Shown here: in pieces, positions 43,857 to 53,366 of the stretch
Layout: each line of letters opens with the position of its first letter
How positions within the stretch are numbered: the stretch's first letter is position 1
Source of the DNA: Neobacillus soli NBRC 102451
GTDB taxonomy: Bacteria; Bacillota; Bacilli; Bacillales; Cytobacillaceae
Direction of reading: 5' to 3'
Assembly: GCF_001591665.1 (NCBI RefSeq)
Contig: NZ_BCVI01000041.1
Span: 1 to 59,552 of the forward strand
Length of the DNA stretch: 59,552 nt
The notes under the pieces: generated by a model
Databases searched by the model: none
Told to the model about the DNA's origin: nothing
What the model saw: the letters and a program-made list of their open reading frames with translations, nothing else
Translations under genes and position numbers: made by a program

Positions 43857-44864
43857 CTATTTCATCGCTGCTTGCAGCTTGCTCATATATTGAAGAGCCT
43901 TTCCGGTTCCATACGCGACGGATTCAAGCGGGCTTGGTGCCAGTTGGACGGGAACAAAGATTTCGTTACTAAGCCACTCCTCCATCCCGTTCATTAGCGC
44001 TCCACCGCCAGTGAGGATGACGCCACGGTCCACGATGTCACCGCTGAGTTCGGCAGGACAATCCTCAAGCGTTGCTCGAATTGCTTCTAGAATATGCAAA
44101 TGAGCTTCCCTCATCGCATTACGAATTTCATAGGATGATAATGTAATCGTTTTTGGCAATCCGGTTACTAGGTCGCGCCCGCGGACATCCATGTGACGTT
44201 CCTCGTGATCAACAAGCGCATAACCGATTTCCATTTTGATATTTTCCGCCGATCTTTCCCCAATTAACACATTGTATTCTTTACGAACATGTTGAATAAT
44301 GTCATCATCAAGTCGATCGCCGCCTACTTTAATCGAATGGCAGGCAACCACGCCGCCAAAGGAAATAATCGCGACCTCCGTATTCCCACCGCCTATGTCC
44401 ACAACCACATTGGCAACAGGTTCATCCACGGGCAAACCTGCCCCAATCGCCGCAGCCACAGGCTCCTCAATTAAGCTAATCTTTTTTGCACCAGCATTCC
44501 TCACAGCATCTTGAATGGCGCGTCTTTCCACACTAGTAGACCCTGATGGAATACAAACAATCACGTTTGGTTTACGAAGTGCAAAACCAATCTTTTTAGA
44601 GGCCTTGCGCATAATATGCTTGAGCAACTCTGTGGTCACATCATAATCAGCGATAACGCCATCCTTTAAGGGGCGGATCGCAACAATTTTTTCAGGCGTT
44701 TTTCCTATCATTTCTTTTGCCTCTAGACCGACGGCGACAATATTTTTGGTTACCGTATCGATGGCCACAACAGATGGCTCGTTAATAGCAATCCCTTTAT
44801 TTTTACTATAAACTAGTATATTTGCCGTTCCTAAATCAATTCCTATATCAAAAGTAGATAACAT
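43857..44864 (-). CDS. mreBH: rod-shape actin-like protein MreBH
   Basis: A 335-residue bacterial actin, the length of B. subtilis MreBH. The nucleotide-binding motifs [30 protein letters not shown] and [11 protein letters not shown] are intact. It directs lateral wall synthesis and, in B. subtilis, works with the autolysin LytE under SigmaI control. Sequence throughout (for example [20 protein letters not shown]) fits MreBH better than MreB or Mbl. ATG 44864 follows TTAGGTGAAAG. It is placed between mutL and miaA on the opposite strand, unlike in B. subtilis. Confidence 0.93.
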   Translation of the reverse strand: MLSTFDIGIDLGTANILVYSKNKGIAINEPSVVAIDTVTKNIVAVGLEAKEMIGKTPEKIVAIRPLKDGVIADYDVTTELLKHIMRKASKKIGFALRKPNVIVCIPSGSTSVERRAIQDAVRNAGAKKISLIEEPVAAAIGAGLPVDEPVANVVVDIGGGNTEVAIISFGGVVACHSIKVGGDRLDDDIIQHVRKEYNVLIGERSAENIKMEIGYALVDHEERHMDVRGRDLVTGLPKTITLSSYEIRNAMREAHLHILEAIRATLEDCPAELSGDIVDRGVILTGGGALMNGMEEWLSNEIFVPVQLAPSPLESVAYGTGKALQYMSKLQAAMK

Positions 44865-44912
44865 AAGTCTTTCACCTAATTTCATTATTTTTCATTCAGA
44901 ATAAGCTACGGT

Positions 44913-44936
44913 TTAGCCTACCATAAATATGGGGGT
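44913..44936 (-). promoter_or_regulatory. possible SigmaI-type promoter of mreBH
   Basis: On the minus strand ACCCCC (44931-44936) and CTAA (44913-44916) are 14 bases apart. The SigmaI consensus is ACCCCC with CGAA at that distance, so one base differs. B. subtilis mreBH is SigmaI-dependent. Confidence 0.4.
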
Positions 44937-45163
44937 AAAAAGCCGTTTGTAAATGAACCGTTATCCATTTGTAAACTTACGTGAAAAATTTCCCATATTC
45001 AGTGATAAAATGGATATTATAAAAACATTCCTAAAAAACGCATAGAATAGAATCTTTTTGTATATACTTGTTTGATGTTCAACTGCTTTTCAAAATTGTG
45101 TTACGATGTAGGTGTGGAAGTAGAATCAAAGGTAAGCTTTCACTGAAAATGGGATAAGGCAGT

Positions 45164-46126
45164 GTGAAAATAGTGGATTCAAAACAAAATTTATTAGTTA
45201 TTATTGGGCCAACGGCGGTAGGGAAAACAAGGTTAAGTATCGATTTGGCCAAGCGATATAACGGTGAAATTATCAGCGGTGATTCGATGCAAATCTATCG
45301 CGGAATGGATATTGGTACCGCAAAAATAACAGAGGATGAAATGGAAGGTATCCCGCATCATTTGATTAATATTAAGGAACCTAATGAAAATTTTTCCGTT
45401 GCTGAATTTCAACTCCTCGTTAGGGCTAAAATAGGTGAGATTGCCGAAAGGGGAAAGCTCCCAATTATTGTCGGTGGGACAGGGTTGTATATACAGTCAG
45501 TCATTTATGATTATCAATTTTCCGATGTGCCAGGGGATGAATCGCTACGGCTACAGCTTGAGGAACGGGTAAAAGAAATAGGGAATGAAGAACTGTTCAA
45601 AGAATTAATGGAGGTGGATCCCGGAAGTGCCGCGCAAATTCATCCGAATAATGTGAGAAGGGTCATTCGGGCACTTGAAATATTCAAACTTACAGGTAAG
45701 ACCATGCAAGAATTCCAAAGTAAACAACAGCCCGACCTTTTGTACAATACGGCGCTCGTTGGCTTGACTATGGAACGGGAGAATCTTTATGAGCGCATTA
45801 ATTTGCGGGTGGATTTGATGCTGAAAGCTGGGCTTTTAGCGGAAGTAAAAGGCCTATATGATCAGGGTTTGCGGGATTGTCAATCGATACAAGCAATTGG
45901 TTACAAAGAAATATATGAATATTTGGATGGAAAAGTTACATTTGAAGAGGCAGTAGCGAATTTAAAACAAAATTCAAGAAGATATGCAAAAAGGCAATTA
46001 ACTTGGTTTCGGAACAAGATGGAGGTACAATGGTTTGATATGACAGATGTGAATCATTTCTCAAAAAAAATAACGAAAATTTCACATTGTGTTGAAGGAA
46101 AGCTTCAAGTAAAATCGAATACATAG
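45164..46126 (+). CDS. miaA: tRNA dimethylallyltransferase MiaA
   Basis: A 320-residue enzyme that adds a dimethylallyl group to A37 of tRNAs reading UNN codons. The P-loop GPTAVGKT is at residues 15-22, and the signature motifs ISGDSMQIYRGMDIGTAKI, PHHLI and YAKRQLTWFRN are present. GTG start after AAGG. hfq follows 30 bases later, the usual order. Confidence 0.98.
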   Translation: MKIVDSKQNLLVIIGPTAVGKTRLSIDLAKRYNGEIISGDSMQIYRGMDIGTAKITEDEMEGIPHHLINIKEPNENFSVAEFQLLVRAKIGEIAERGKLPIIVGGTGLYIQSVIYDYQFSDVPGDESLRLQLEERVKEIGNEELFKELMEVDPGSAAQIHPNNVRRVIRALEIFKLTGKTMQEFQSKQQPDLLYNTALVGLTMERENLYERINLRVDLMLKAGLLAEVKGLYDQGLRDCQSIQAIGYKEIYEYLDGKVTFEEAVANLKQNSRRYAKRQLTWFRNKMEVQWFDMTDVNHFSKKITKISHCVEGKLQVKSNT

Positions 46127-46156
46127 TTAGTAGAGATAAAAGAGGAGGATATACAA

Positions 46157-46387
46157 ATGAAAACGACGATTAATATCCAAGATCAATTTTTAAACCAATG
46201 CCGTAAAGACAACATCCATGTTACGGTGTTCCTGTTAAACGGATTTCAATTAAGAGGCCAAATTAAGGGCTTTGATAATTTTACAGTTCTTTTTGAATCA
46301 GAGGGGAAACAGCAGCTTGTATATAAGCATGCCATTTCAACCTTTGCACCACAGAGAAATGTACAGCTTGACCTGGATGCACAATAA
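46157..46387 (+). CDS. hfq: RNA-binding protein Hfq
   Basis: A 76-residue Sm-fold hexamer subunit that binds small RNAs. The Sm1 region ([20 protein letters not shown]) and the Sm2 motif YKHAIST are typical. AGAGGAGGATAT precedes the ATG. Same operon as miaA. Confidence 0.98.
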   Translation: MKTTINIQDQFLNQCRKDNIHVTVFLLNGFQLRGQIKGFDNFTVLFESEGKQQLVYKHAISTFAPQRNVQLDLDAQ

Positions 46388-46400
46388 ACCACTTCATTTA

Positions 46401-46423
46401 AAAAGAGCCCATGGGCTCTTTTT
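46401..46423 (+). terminator. hfq terminator
   Basis: AAAAGAGCCC and GGGCTCTTTTT form a ten-pair stem with a two-base loop, then T. Confidence 0.88.
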
Positions 46424-46480
46424 ATTTTTTAAAAAACTTTTTAATGAAATTCATGGGACCTGAATACATATAGATTGAAG

Positions 46481-46506
46481 GATTATGCACCCAACTTACG
46501 TACACT
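46481..46506 (+). promoter_or_regulatory. possible SigmaE promoter of spoVK
   Basis: CGTACACT (46499-46506) matches the SigmaE -10 (CATACAnT) in seven of eight positions, 25 bases before the start. A -35 is not convincing. B. subtilis spoVK is SigmaE-dependent. Confidence 0.3.
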
Positions 46507-46531
46507 GTTTGCAGAATGAGAGGTGAAAGCT

Positions 46532-47476
46532 TTGGATCAACCGATTCGCATGAAAAGTAACGGCCAAATAAGCGTTGTGCTCAATTCACAAAAAAAAATT
46601 TTATCAAAAGAGCTACCTGATTTTCAAGTTGTTCCAAAGGTCATTCCCCCTGAGCATTCAGCTCTGATAGAAATTGAGGAGGAGCTCGGGACCTTGGTTG
46701 GCATGGAAGAAATGAAACGAATGATAAAGGAAATTTATGCGTGGATTTATGTGAACAAGAAACGCGAGGAAATGGGTTTAAAGGCAAGAAAACAGGCCCT
46801 CCATATGATGTTTAAAGGGAATCCAGGAACAGGAAAAACCACGGTAGCAAGGCTGATCGGAAAGTTATTTCAAAAAATGAGCGTTCTAACCAAAGGTCAC
46901 TTAATTGAGGCAGAGCGTGCTGACCTCGTGGGCGAATATATCGGGCATACAGCCCAAAAGACAAGAGATCTAATCAAGAAGGCTCAAGGGGGGATTCTGT
47001 TTATTGATGAGGCCTACTCACTCGGCCGGGGCGGGGAAAAAGATTTTGGCAAGGAAGCGATTGATACACTCGTTAAGCATATGGAAGATAAACAACATGA
47101 ATTTATTCTTATTCTTGCAGGATATTCCAGTGAAATGGAGTACTTCCTAACATTAAATCCTGGACTTCATTCTCGTTTTCCATTGGTCGTTGACTTCCCG
47201 GACTATAATATTAATCAGCTGATGGACATTGCAGGGAGAATGTTGATCGAAAGAGAGTATACTCTGAGCCACGAGGGTGAAAAAAAATTAAGAGATCATT
47301 TAATTTGGGTAAAGGCAGTGTTAAATCCCAATAGTTTTTCAAATGGCAGGTATGTACGTAATGTCATTGAGAAATCAGTCCGGGCCCAGGCAATGAGGCT
47401 GCTAATGTTAAATAACTATGACAGACATGAATTAATGACGCTTAGAAGCAATGATCTTATCTTTGATGAGGATTAG
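46532..47476 (+). CDS. spoVK: sporulation AAA ATPase SpoVK
   Basis: A 314-residue AAA+ ATPase (CbxX/CfxQ type) needed for spore maturation; its substrate is unknown. Walker A GNPGTGKTT is at residues 96-104, Walker B in ILFIDEAYSL, and sensor and arginine-finger segments follow (LNPGLHSRFPLVVDFPD). TTG 46532 fits the ribosome site GAGAGGTGA and the N-terminus of B. subtilis SpoVK; the frame also allows a GTG at 46523. Confidence 0.96.
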   Translation: MDQPIRMKSNGQISVVLNSQKKILSKELPDFQVVPKVIPPEHSALIEIEEELGTLVGMEEMKRMIKEIYAWIYVNKKREEMGLKARKQALHMMFKGNPGTGKTTVARLIGKLFQKMSVLTKGHLIEAERADLVGEYIGHTAQKTRDLIKKAQGGILFIDEAYSLGRGGEKDFGKEAIDTLVKHMEDKQHEFILILAGYSSEMEYFLTLNPGLHSRFPLVVDFPDYNINQLMDIAGRMLIEREYTLSHEGEKKLRDHLIWVKAVLNPNSFSNGRYVRNVIEKSVRAQAMRLLMLNNYDRHELMTLRSNDLIFDED

Positions 47477-47480
47477 TTTC

Positions 47481-47517
47481 AAAAAAAACGGCAGATTAGC
47501 CATCTGCCGTTTTTTTT
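47481..47517. terminator. bidirectional terminator between spoVK and M14 peptidase
   Basis: AAAAAACGGCAGAT pairs with ATCTGCCGTTTTTT around a five-base loop; A and T tracts on both sides. Confidence 0.93.
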
Positions 47518-47519
47518 GA

Positions 47520-49307
47520 TTATTCAGCTGATAGATTGGCTGGATCTTCTTGAGGGTTTTTTTCATTTTCAGAAACGATTAATTTGTCAAGTCCTTCCGC
47601 AATGGCTGCCTTTTTAGCGGCAAGCATCTTCTCTGTCAGCACAAAAAACTTGTATTGACCTGGGAAAAGTTTTATTTTGTTTTCTTTAAACGCAACTGCT
47701 TCAGTCTCCATTTGTTCAAGCACGAAAAGCTGCTTGTTAATTTCATTAACATCGCCTAATTTCAGTTGCTCCTCAATCTGAACCGTTAAGTTGAATCGTT
47801 TAATTTCATACATGGTATTTTCCACAGTAATAGAAGCAGGAAGAATATACTTTTCAGTGGCTAACGATCTAACCTTTGGACTAGTCATTTTTGACAATGC
47901 ATTCATTGTTGTTGATTTCATCGTGATTAGCTGTTGTTGTTGGGCTGCCGTATTAGCGTTTAATGTCCCATCTTCGAATGGTTTAAGATAAGCTTTTTGA
48001 TAGGATTGTAACTTTTCACCTGCTGTTATTCCGGCAATATATTTCTCTGAATTTCCCAGCTGTAATTTGATGTCTTTCTGGAATGGCTCAAGTTTTTTTC
48101 TGTAGCTGGAATAAAGCTTTCCAGTCTGTTGTGCCAATTTATGATTTTCGTTTTTTACATTATTGTATAGATCGGTGAATTTCTTCTCGATTTTTAAATT
48201 GGCTTGACCTTTCACATTACTATCATAATAGGGTTGAAGCTTTTTAGACTGTGATTGTAAATTCTTATATTTTGTTTGCAGCGAGGAATAATTTCGTTCA
48301 TTAAATAGTTTAGATCCCTCAGCGGCAACATATAAGCCCACCGCTTGATTTTCCTTCCAAGCATTTGGAAATTCACTAAGCGGCGGATTGGATTCATAAA
48401 CAGGCTTTGAGATTTCTGGAGTAAAACCTGGCCGTTTTTTCACTGATACAAACCAATCGGTAAAACCGCCTCCGCCAGATGGGTTCTTCCCAGTATAAAT
48501 TAATCGGTATCCAGTCATTTTCCCAATCTTTTTAGCATGAACGAGATCCCTTTTGTATCGTTTTGTATCCTGTTTATAATTCCAATACATGATTTTACCA
48601 GTACTGTGGTAAGAGACAGCCATTTCAGGGTCAATATCTTTTACAAATTTTAAGATAACCTTTGTTTCAGCTGTTGTGGCAGGTGCTTTCCCTTTATAGT
48701 CTTTATAACTAGGCTTTTTCGGCCCCTGGATCTTTTCCCAGCCGGCATCATACTGCCTATTAAGGTCGACGCCTTTAATGTTTGCTTTCCAGCGTTTAAA
48801 ATTCTTACTGCCTTTATTCATCGTTATCAGTGATTTATGCATGCTTTTTGGGAATGCCTTTAATCCCATTTGCTGCAAAGTAACCCCATCAGGATTTACC
48901 ATGGGAACAAACCAGATTGTTGTGGTGGATAAAATTTCACGAGGATTATATCCGTTAATTTTTTTGTTTTTGAGGTAAGCATCGGCATACTGATTCATCA
49001 TGTACATATTTAATGTGGTTGTCATCCACTCACGGGCATGGTGAGAGCCGTTAATAAATACTTTACTCGGCCCATTTCCCAGTGAGAGGGCATAGATGTT
49101 ACGTCCCAATTCCGATTTACCAATCACTTTTACCTTTATTAAGTTTGGATATGTATGTTCTAGTTTCTTCATATCGGATACCATTTTAGAGTATGTGTAT
49201 ACCTGTTTAGGGTTTACAATGAAAGAAGCTGCTTTGGCGTTTTCCGTGAAGGATAACCCTGAAAATAAAAGAATGAGAATAATAATAGAAATTTTGAATC
49301 TACGCAA
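47520..49307 (-). CDS. secreted M14 family zinc carboxypeptidase
   Basis: A 595-residue exported peptidase. Signal peptide about 1-27 (ends AKA). The M14 zinc ligands are His90 and Glu93 in SHHARE and the His in VSYHSTG; VDLNRQYD and the catalytic Glu in FTPEISKP are also present. Such proteins in Bacillus can cleave gamma-D-Glu-diaminopimelate bonds of wall peptides, but the substrate here is not proven. The last 240 residues are a helical, Lys- and Gln-rich region without a known fold, probably a wall- or coat-binding extension. TTG start after AGGAGGAGC. Confidence 0.9.
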   Translation of the reverse strand: MRRFKISIIILILLFSGLSFTENAKAASFIVNPKQVYTYSKMVSDMKKLEHTYPNLIKVKVIGKSELGRNIYALSLGNGPSKVFINGSHHAREWMTTTLNMYMMNQYADAYLKNKKINGYNPREILSTTTIWFVPMVNPDGVTLQQMGLKAFPKSMHKSLITMNKGSKNFKRWKANIKGVDLNRQYDAGWEKIQGPKKPSYKDYKGKAPATTAETKVILKFVKDIDPEMAVSYHSTGKIMYWNYKQDTKRYKRDLVHAKKIGKMTGYRLIYTGKNPSGGGGFTDWFVSVKKRPGFTPEISKPVYESNPPLSEFPNAWKENQAVGLYVAAEGSKLFNERNYSSLQTKYKNLQSQSKKLQPYYDSNVKGQANLKIEKKFTDLYNNVKNENHKLAQQTGKLYSSYRKKLEPFQKDIKLQLGNSEKYIAGITAGEKLQSYQKAYLKPFEDGTLNANTAAQQQQLITMKSTTMNALSKMTSPKVRSLATEKYILPASITVENTMYEIKRFNLTVQIEEQLKLGDVNEINKQLFVLEQMETEAVAFKENKIKLFPGQYKFFVLTEKMLAAKKAAIAEGLDKLIVSENEKNPQEDPANLSAE

Positions 49308-49372
49308 TGATGCTCCTCCTTGACTTTCTTAATCTAGCAAACAATCTAAATATTACCACTAAAATGGTCTAT

Positions 49373-49424
49373 AAAAAACCCCTTTTACTTTAGTAAAATA
49401 AAATACTACTAAAGTAAAAAGGGG
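49373..49424 (-). terminator. terminator of the TRIC-type gene
   Basis: On the minus strand CCCCTTTTTACTTTAGTA pairs with TACTAAAGTAAAAGGGG and a run of six T follows. It also ends before the M14 gene start. Confidence 0.85.
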
Positions 49425-49436
49425 ATAAAGGTTATA

Positions 49437-50042
49437 TTATAAATGTTCAATCCTTCGGGTCGGCAATTTCCAATCAAAAGTATAGGAAAGAACGCGTAAC
49501 ACAGTAACAAGAATAAATAATGTGTACAATTCCCACGCATGGGATGCAATCTTAAGCCCGATAATAAGCCCGGCAAGAATCGCCCAAACGGCATAAATTT
49601 CTGATCTTAGTACAATCGGTTTTCTTCCCGCTAATAAATCACGAATGATCCCGCCGCCGATGCCAGTTAATACCGCTGCAACAATCACAGCACTGAGCGG
49701 ATGGTTCATGTTCGCTGCATAAATAGCGCCCTGAATCGCAAATGCCGACAGGCCAATCGAATCGAACAGGCTGCCCCACTTTTGCCAGTGTTTGAGCAGA
49801 TTCGTTGGAAATAAAAACACAGCTGTAATCGACAGCAAGGCAATTTGAAAAAATAATCCTTGCTCCCAAATGGTAGAAACCGGTACACCGATTAACAGGT
49901 TTCGAATTGCGCCGCCGCCAAAAGCGGTGACAATTCCTAAAATATAAACGCCTAAAATATCATATTCCTCTTCCAAAGCCACGATTGCTCCGCTGACAGC
50001 AAAGGCAATTGTGCCAATCATACTTAAAACTTCCCATGTCAT
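49437..50042 (-). CDS. trimeric intracellular cation channel family protein (UPF0126)
   Basis: A 201-residue membrane protein with seven helices made of two repeats of the TRIC/UPF0126 unit: GTIAFAVSGAIVAL with TAFGGGAIRNLLIG, and GLSAFAIQGAIYA with TGIGGGIIRDLLAGRKP. Prokaryotic members form trimeric cation channels. Regulation not visible. AAGGAG lies upstream, rather far from the ATG. Confidence 0.9.
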   Translation of the reverse strand: MTWEVLSMIGTIAFAVSGAIVALEEEYDILGVYILGIVTAFGGGAIRNLLIGVPVSTIWEQGLFFQIALLSITAVFLFPTNLLKHWQKWGSLFDSIGLSAFAIQGAIYAANMNHPLSAVIVAAVLTGIGGGIIRDLLAGRKPIVLRSEIYAVWAILAGLIIGLKIASHAWELYTLFILVTVLRVLSYTFDWKLPTRRIEHL

Positions 50043-50240
50043 TTTTTATCCGATTTCTCCTTGCTATCTATTTAATAAAAACACTATATTCATAGTGAAA
50101 TTTAATTAATCAACAAACAGTAAAATTCTATCATGATGCGGGAAAATTACAACATTTATTTTTATCATGGGAAAATTAGAGTATGCAGGTGTTTTTTGTT
50201 ATGATGAGTGGTAGAGCATTTAAGGAAGGAAGGATGCCTT

Positions 50241-51500
50241 GTGGAACAAAAAGAAACGAGAGAGAAAGCAATCCTTGTCGGCTGTCAAACTAGTAAAGAT
50301 GATGTTCTACGTTTTAGCTATTCAATGGAAGAATTAGCGGCATTAACGGAAACTGCACAGGGTGATGTGTTGATCACTGTCGTCCAAAAACGGGAGCGCC
50401 GCCATCCCGCCACGTACATAGGTAAAGGGAAAGTGGAAGAATTAAATGCCCTAGTTGAAGAACTCGAGGCAGATATAGTCATCTTTAATGACGAACTATC
50501 TCCAAGTCAAAAAAGAAATCTTGCTTCTGAAATAGATGCACGGATTATTGACAGAACCCAGCTCATCTTAGACATCTTTGCCCAAAGGGCCCGCTCGAAA
50601 GAAGGTAAACTGCAGGTTGAACTTGCGCAGCTCCAATACATACTGCCGCGCCTTGCCGGTCAGGGTACCGCCTTATCACGGCTGGGTGCTGGAATTGGAA
50701 CGAGAGGACCTGGGGAAACGAAGTTAGAATCGGACCGCCGTCATATTCGGCGCAGACTCGATGATATTAAAACCCAGCTTTCTGTCATTGTTCAGCATCG
50801 TGACCGCTACCGGGAAAGAAGAAAGAAAAATAAAGCCTTCCAGGTCGCAATTGTTGGCTACACGAATGCCGGGAAATCGACGCTTTTTAATCGGTTATCC
50901 GAGGCTGAATCGTATGAGGAAAATCAATTATTTGCCACACTTGATCCGATGACTCGAAAATTAATTTTACCAAGTGGGTTTTTATCACTAGTTACTGATA
51001 CGGTTGGTTTTATTCAAGATCTTCCAACCACACTGATTGCAGCTTTTCGCTCAACACTTGAAGAAGTTAAAGAAGCAGACCTAATTCTCCATGTTGTCGA
51101 TATGTCCAACCCAGATTATTTTCATCACGAAAAAACCGTTAACAAGCTCCTTGAGGATCTGGATATTAAAGAGATCCCGCAATTAACCGTTTATAATAAA
51201 AAGGATATTCAGCATCCTGACTTTGTGCCAACGGCCGATACTCCTACTGCTTTTATCAGCGCTTTTGATAAAGACGACCGCCAAGCGTTAAAGGAGAAAA
51301 TGGAGAAGCTTGTGATGGAAATGATGGACCCTTATGAGGTACAGGTTCCGTCGACTGAGGGAAAGCTGCTTTCCCAATTAAAAAACGAAACAATCTTAAG
51401 AGAACTATCCTTTGATGAAGAAAGCCAGCTTTATCAATGCAGAGGTTTTTCACTGGAAGACCATCAAATAACAGGGCAATTACAGAAATTCAAGATGTAG
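50241..51500 (+). CDS. hflX: ribosome-associated GTPase HflX (YnbA)
   Basis: A 419-residue GTPase that binds the 50S subunit and can split stalled ribosomes. The N-terminal HflX domain and helical linker end at about residue 190 ([20 protein letters not shown]). The G1 motif GYTNAGKST is at 206-214, G3 is DTVGF and G4 is YNKKD. GTG 50241 is chosen after GGAAGG; the longer frame from 50208 lacks a good site. ynbB follows 14 bases later, as in B. subtilis. Confidence 0.95.
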   Translation: MEQKETREKAILVGCQTSKDDVLRFSYSMEELAALTETAQGDVLITVVQKRERRHPATYIGKGKVEELNALVEELEADIVIFNDELSPSQKRNLASEIDARIIDRTQLILDIFAQRARSKEGKLQVELAQLQYILPRLAGQGTALSRLGAGIGTRGPGETKLESDRRHIRRRLDDIKTQLSVIVQHRDRYRERRKKNKAFQVAIVGYTNAGKSTLFNRLSEAESYEENQLFATLDPMTRKLILPSGFLSLVTDTVGFIQDLPTTLIAAFRSTLEEVKEADLILHVVDMSNPDYFHHEKTVNKLLEDLDIKEIPQLTVYNKKDIQHPDFVPTADTPTAFISAFDKDDRQALKEKMEKLVMEMMDPYEVQVPSTEGKLLSQLKNETILRELSFDEESQLYQCRGFSLEDHQITGQLQKFKM

Positions 51501-51514
51501 ATAGGAGTAACAAC

Positions 51515-52786
51515 ATGTTTCAACAGTTGAAAAGCGGAGAACGACTTCAGCCAATTGTAAAAGAAGCAGAACAATTAATTGCTGAAGTACATAAAAAAAT
51601 AGACGAAAGAATTGAGAAAAATCAATTTCGTGTATTAAAGAGTTTTCAAAACAAAAGAGTGAGTGATTCCCATTTTATCCCGTCTACGGGCTATGGTTAC
51701 GATGATATTGGCAGAGATACACTGGAATTAATCTATGCAGATGTCTTTGGGGGGGAAGCAGGTCTTGTTCGCCCGCAAATTATTTCCGGTACACACGCCA
51801 TCTCCATCGCTTTATTTGGTGTGCTGCGCCCAGGGGATGAGCTTCTTTATATAACGGGCAAACCTTATGACACGCTTGAAGAAATAGTCGGGATTCGTGG
51901 GAACGGGATTGGCTCATTAAAGGAATTCGCTATTTCTTATGATAGCGTGGCATTGACCAATGAAGGTGGAGTCGATTGGGAGACCATCGCTAAGAAAATA
52001 AAGCCGAATACAAAAATGATTGGCATCCAGCGCTCGAAAGGCTATGCGGCACGACCTTCATTCACGGTGGCGGAAATAGCCGAAATGATTACCTTTGTGA
52101 AAGAAATCAAACAGGATGTCGTCGTATTTGTTGATAACTGTTACGGGGAATTTGTAGAGGAGTTGGAGCCTTGTCATGTTGGAGCGGATTTAATGGCGGG
52201 TTCGCTTATTAAAAACCCCGGCGGCGGGATTGTGAAGACAGGCGGCTATATTGTCGGTAAAAAACAATGGGTGAAGGCCTGTTCCTACCGGCTGACCTCA
52301 CCAGGCATCGGGGCAGAAGCTGGTGCCTCTCTCTACAGTCTGCAAGAAATGTATCAAGGTTTCTTCCTTGCACCGCATGTCGTTGGCCAGGCGTTAAAAG
52401 GTGCAGTATTTACGGCAGCAATGTTGGAGAAATTAGGAATGAATTCTTCGCCAAGATGGGACGCGGAGCGAACAGATTTAATTCAATCGGTACAGTTCGA
52501 TGACCGGGATCAAATGATTGCCTTTTGCCAAGCAATCCAATTTGCCTCACCGGTTAATTCCTACGTGACTCCACATCCAAGCTATATGCCAGGGTATGAG
52601 GACGATGTCATTATGGCCGCAGGGACATTTATCCAGGGTGCAAGTATTGAGCTTACCGCAGATGGCCCACTCAGGCCTCCCTATATAGCCTATGTTCAAG
52701 GCGGCTTAACCTACGCCCACGTAAAAATGGCCGTTTGTCTTGCCATCGACCACTTAGTTGAAAAAAGTTTGATTGAACTAAAATAG
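51515..52786 (+). CDS. ynbB: methionine gamma-lyase family protein YnbB (PLP-dependent)
   Basis: A 423-residue PLP enzyme of the YnbB/aluminium-resistance family, a branch of the gamma-lyase superfamily of undefined substrate. The PLP lysine lies in LMAGSLIKNPGGGIVKTGGY, and VFVDNCYGEF supplies the Asp. ATG 51515 follows TAGGAG. The start lies 14 bases after hflX and the unit is terminated just behind it. Confidence 0.92.
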   Translation: MFQQLKSGERLQPIVKEAEQLIAEVHKKIDERIEKNQFRVLKSFQNKRVSDSHFIPSTGYGYDDIGRDTLELIYADVFGGEAGLVRPQIISGTHAISIALFGVLRPGDELLYITGKPYDTLEEIVGIRGNGIGSLKEFAISYDSVALTNEGGVDWETIAKKIKPNTKMIGIQRSKGYAARPSFTVAEIAEMITFVKEIKQDVVVFVDNCYGEFVEELEPCHVGADLMAGSLIKNPGGGIVKTGGYIVGKKQWVKACSYRLTSPGIGAEAGASLYSLQEMYQGFFLAPHVVGQALKGAVFTAAMLEKLGMNSSPRWDAERTDLIQSVQFDDRDQMIAFCQAIQFASPVNSYVTPHPSYMPGYEDDVIMAAGTFIQGASIELTADGPLRPPYIAYVQGGLTYAHVKMAVCLAIDHLVEKSLIELK

Positions 52787-52800
52787 GGAAATAAATGACG

Positions 52801-52830
52801 AGGACAGCTTCTTACAAGCTGTCCTTTTTC
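52801..52830 (+). terminator. terminator of the hflX-ynbB operon
   Basis: AGGACAGCTT and AAGCTGTCCT form a ten-pair stem with a five-base loop, then T. Confidence 0.92.
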
Positions 52831-52844
52831 TTTTGAAAAAACCA

Positions 52845-52895
52845 TGTTAGAAAACCTAACATGTATTTGACATCTTTTCTACCACCAAATATAAT
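52845..52895 (+). promoter_or_regulatory. glnRA promoter with GlnR/TnrA operator
   Basis: TGTTAGAAAACCTAACA (52845-52861) is a perfect TGTNA-N7-TNACA site. TTGACA (52867-52872) and TATAAT (52890-52895) follow with a 17-base spacer, a consensus SigmaA promoter. GlnR bound here represses when nitrogen is plentiful. Confidence 0.95.
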
Positions 52896-52929
52896 ATAAA
52901 ATATAATTTAGAAAAGGGAGGAGAAATTG

Positions 52930-53331
52930 GTGAGTGGAAAGGAAATTCGCCGCTCGATGCCACTGTTTCCCATCGGAACTGTCATGCAGCTAACAGAACT
53001 AACAGCAAGGCAAATCCGCTACTATGAAGAACACCAATTGATTTCTCCAGCAAGAACCGAGGGGAACAGGCGTCTATTTTGCTTAAATGATATTGATAGG
53101 CTTTTAGAAATTAAGGATTTAATTGACCAAGGTGTGAATATGGCTGGTATTAAGCAACTATTCTTGGTCAAACAAGAACAATCTAAAGCGCTAGAGCCGC
53201 AAGCGGAAAAGGCAAAACGTGAGTTAACGGATGATCAGTTGCGAAAGCTTTTGCGCAACGAATTAATGCATACGGGCAGGTTGAATCGCTCATCCTTACG
53301 ACAGGGTGATATCTCGCGCTTTTTCCATTAG
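52930..53331 (+). CDS. glnR: glutamine-synthetase repressor GlnR
   Basis: A 133-residue MerR-family regulator. The helix-turn-helix is [20 protein letters not shown], and the C-terminal tail, [13 protein letters not shown], is the part that senses feedback-inhibited glutamine synthetase. GTG 52930 fits the B. subtilis N-terminus and lies seven bases after GGGAGGAG. glnA follows 35 bases later. Confidence 0.97.
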   Translation: MSGKEIRRSMPLFPIGTVMQLTELTARQIRYYEEHQLISPARTEGNRRLFCLNDIDRLLEIKDLIDQGVNMAGIKQLFLVKQEQSKALEPQAEKAKRELTDDQLRKLLRNELMHTGRLNRSSLRQGDISRFFH

Positions 53332-53366
53332 AAAATGAAGTTTATATAAAAATTGGAGGATTTAAA

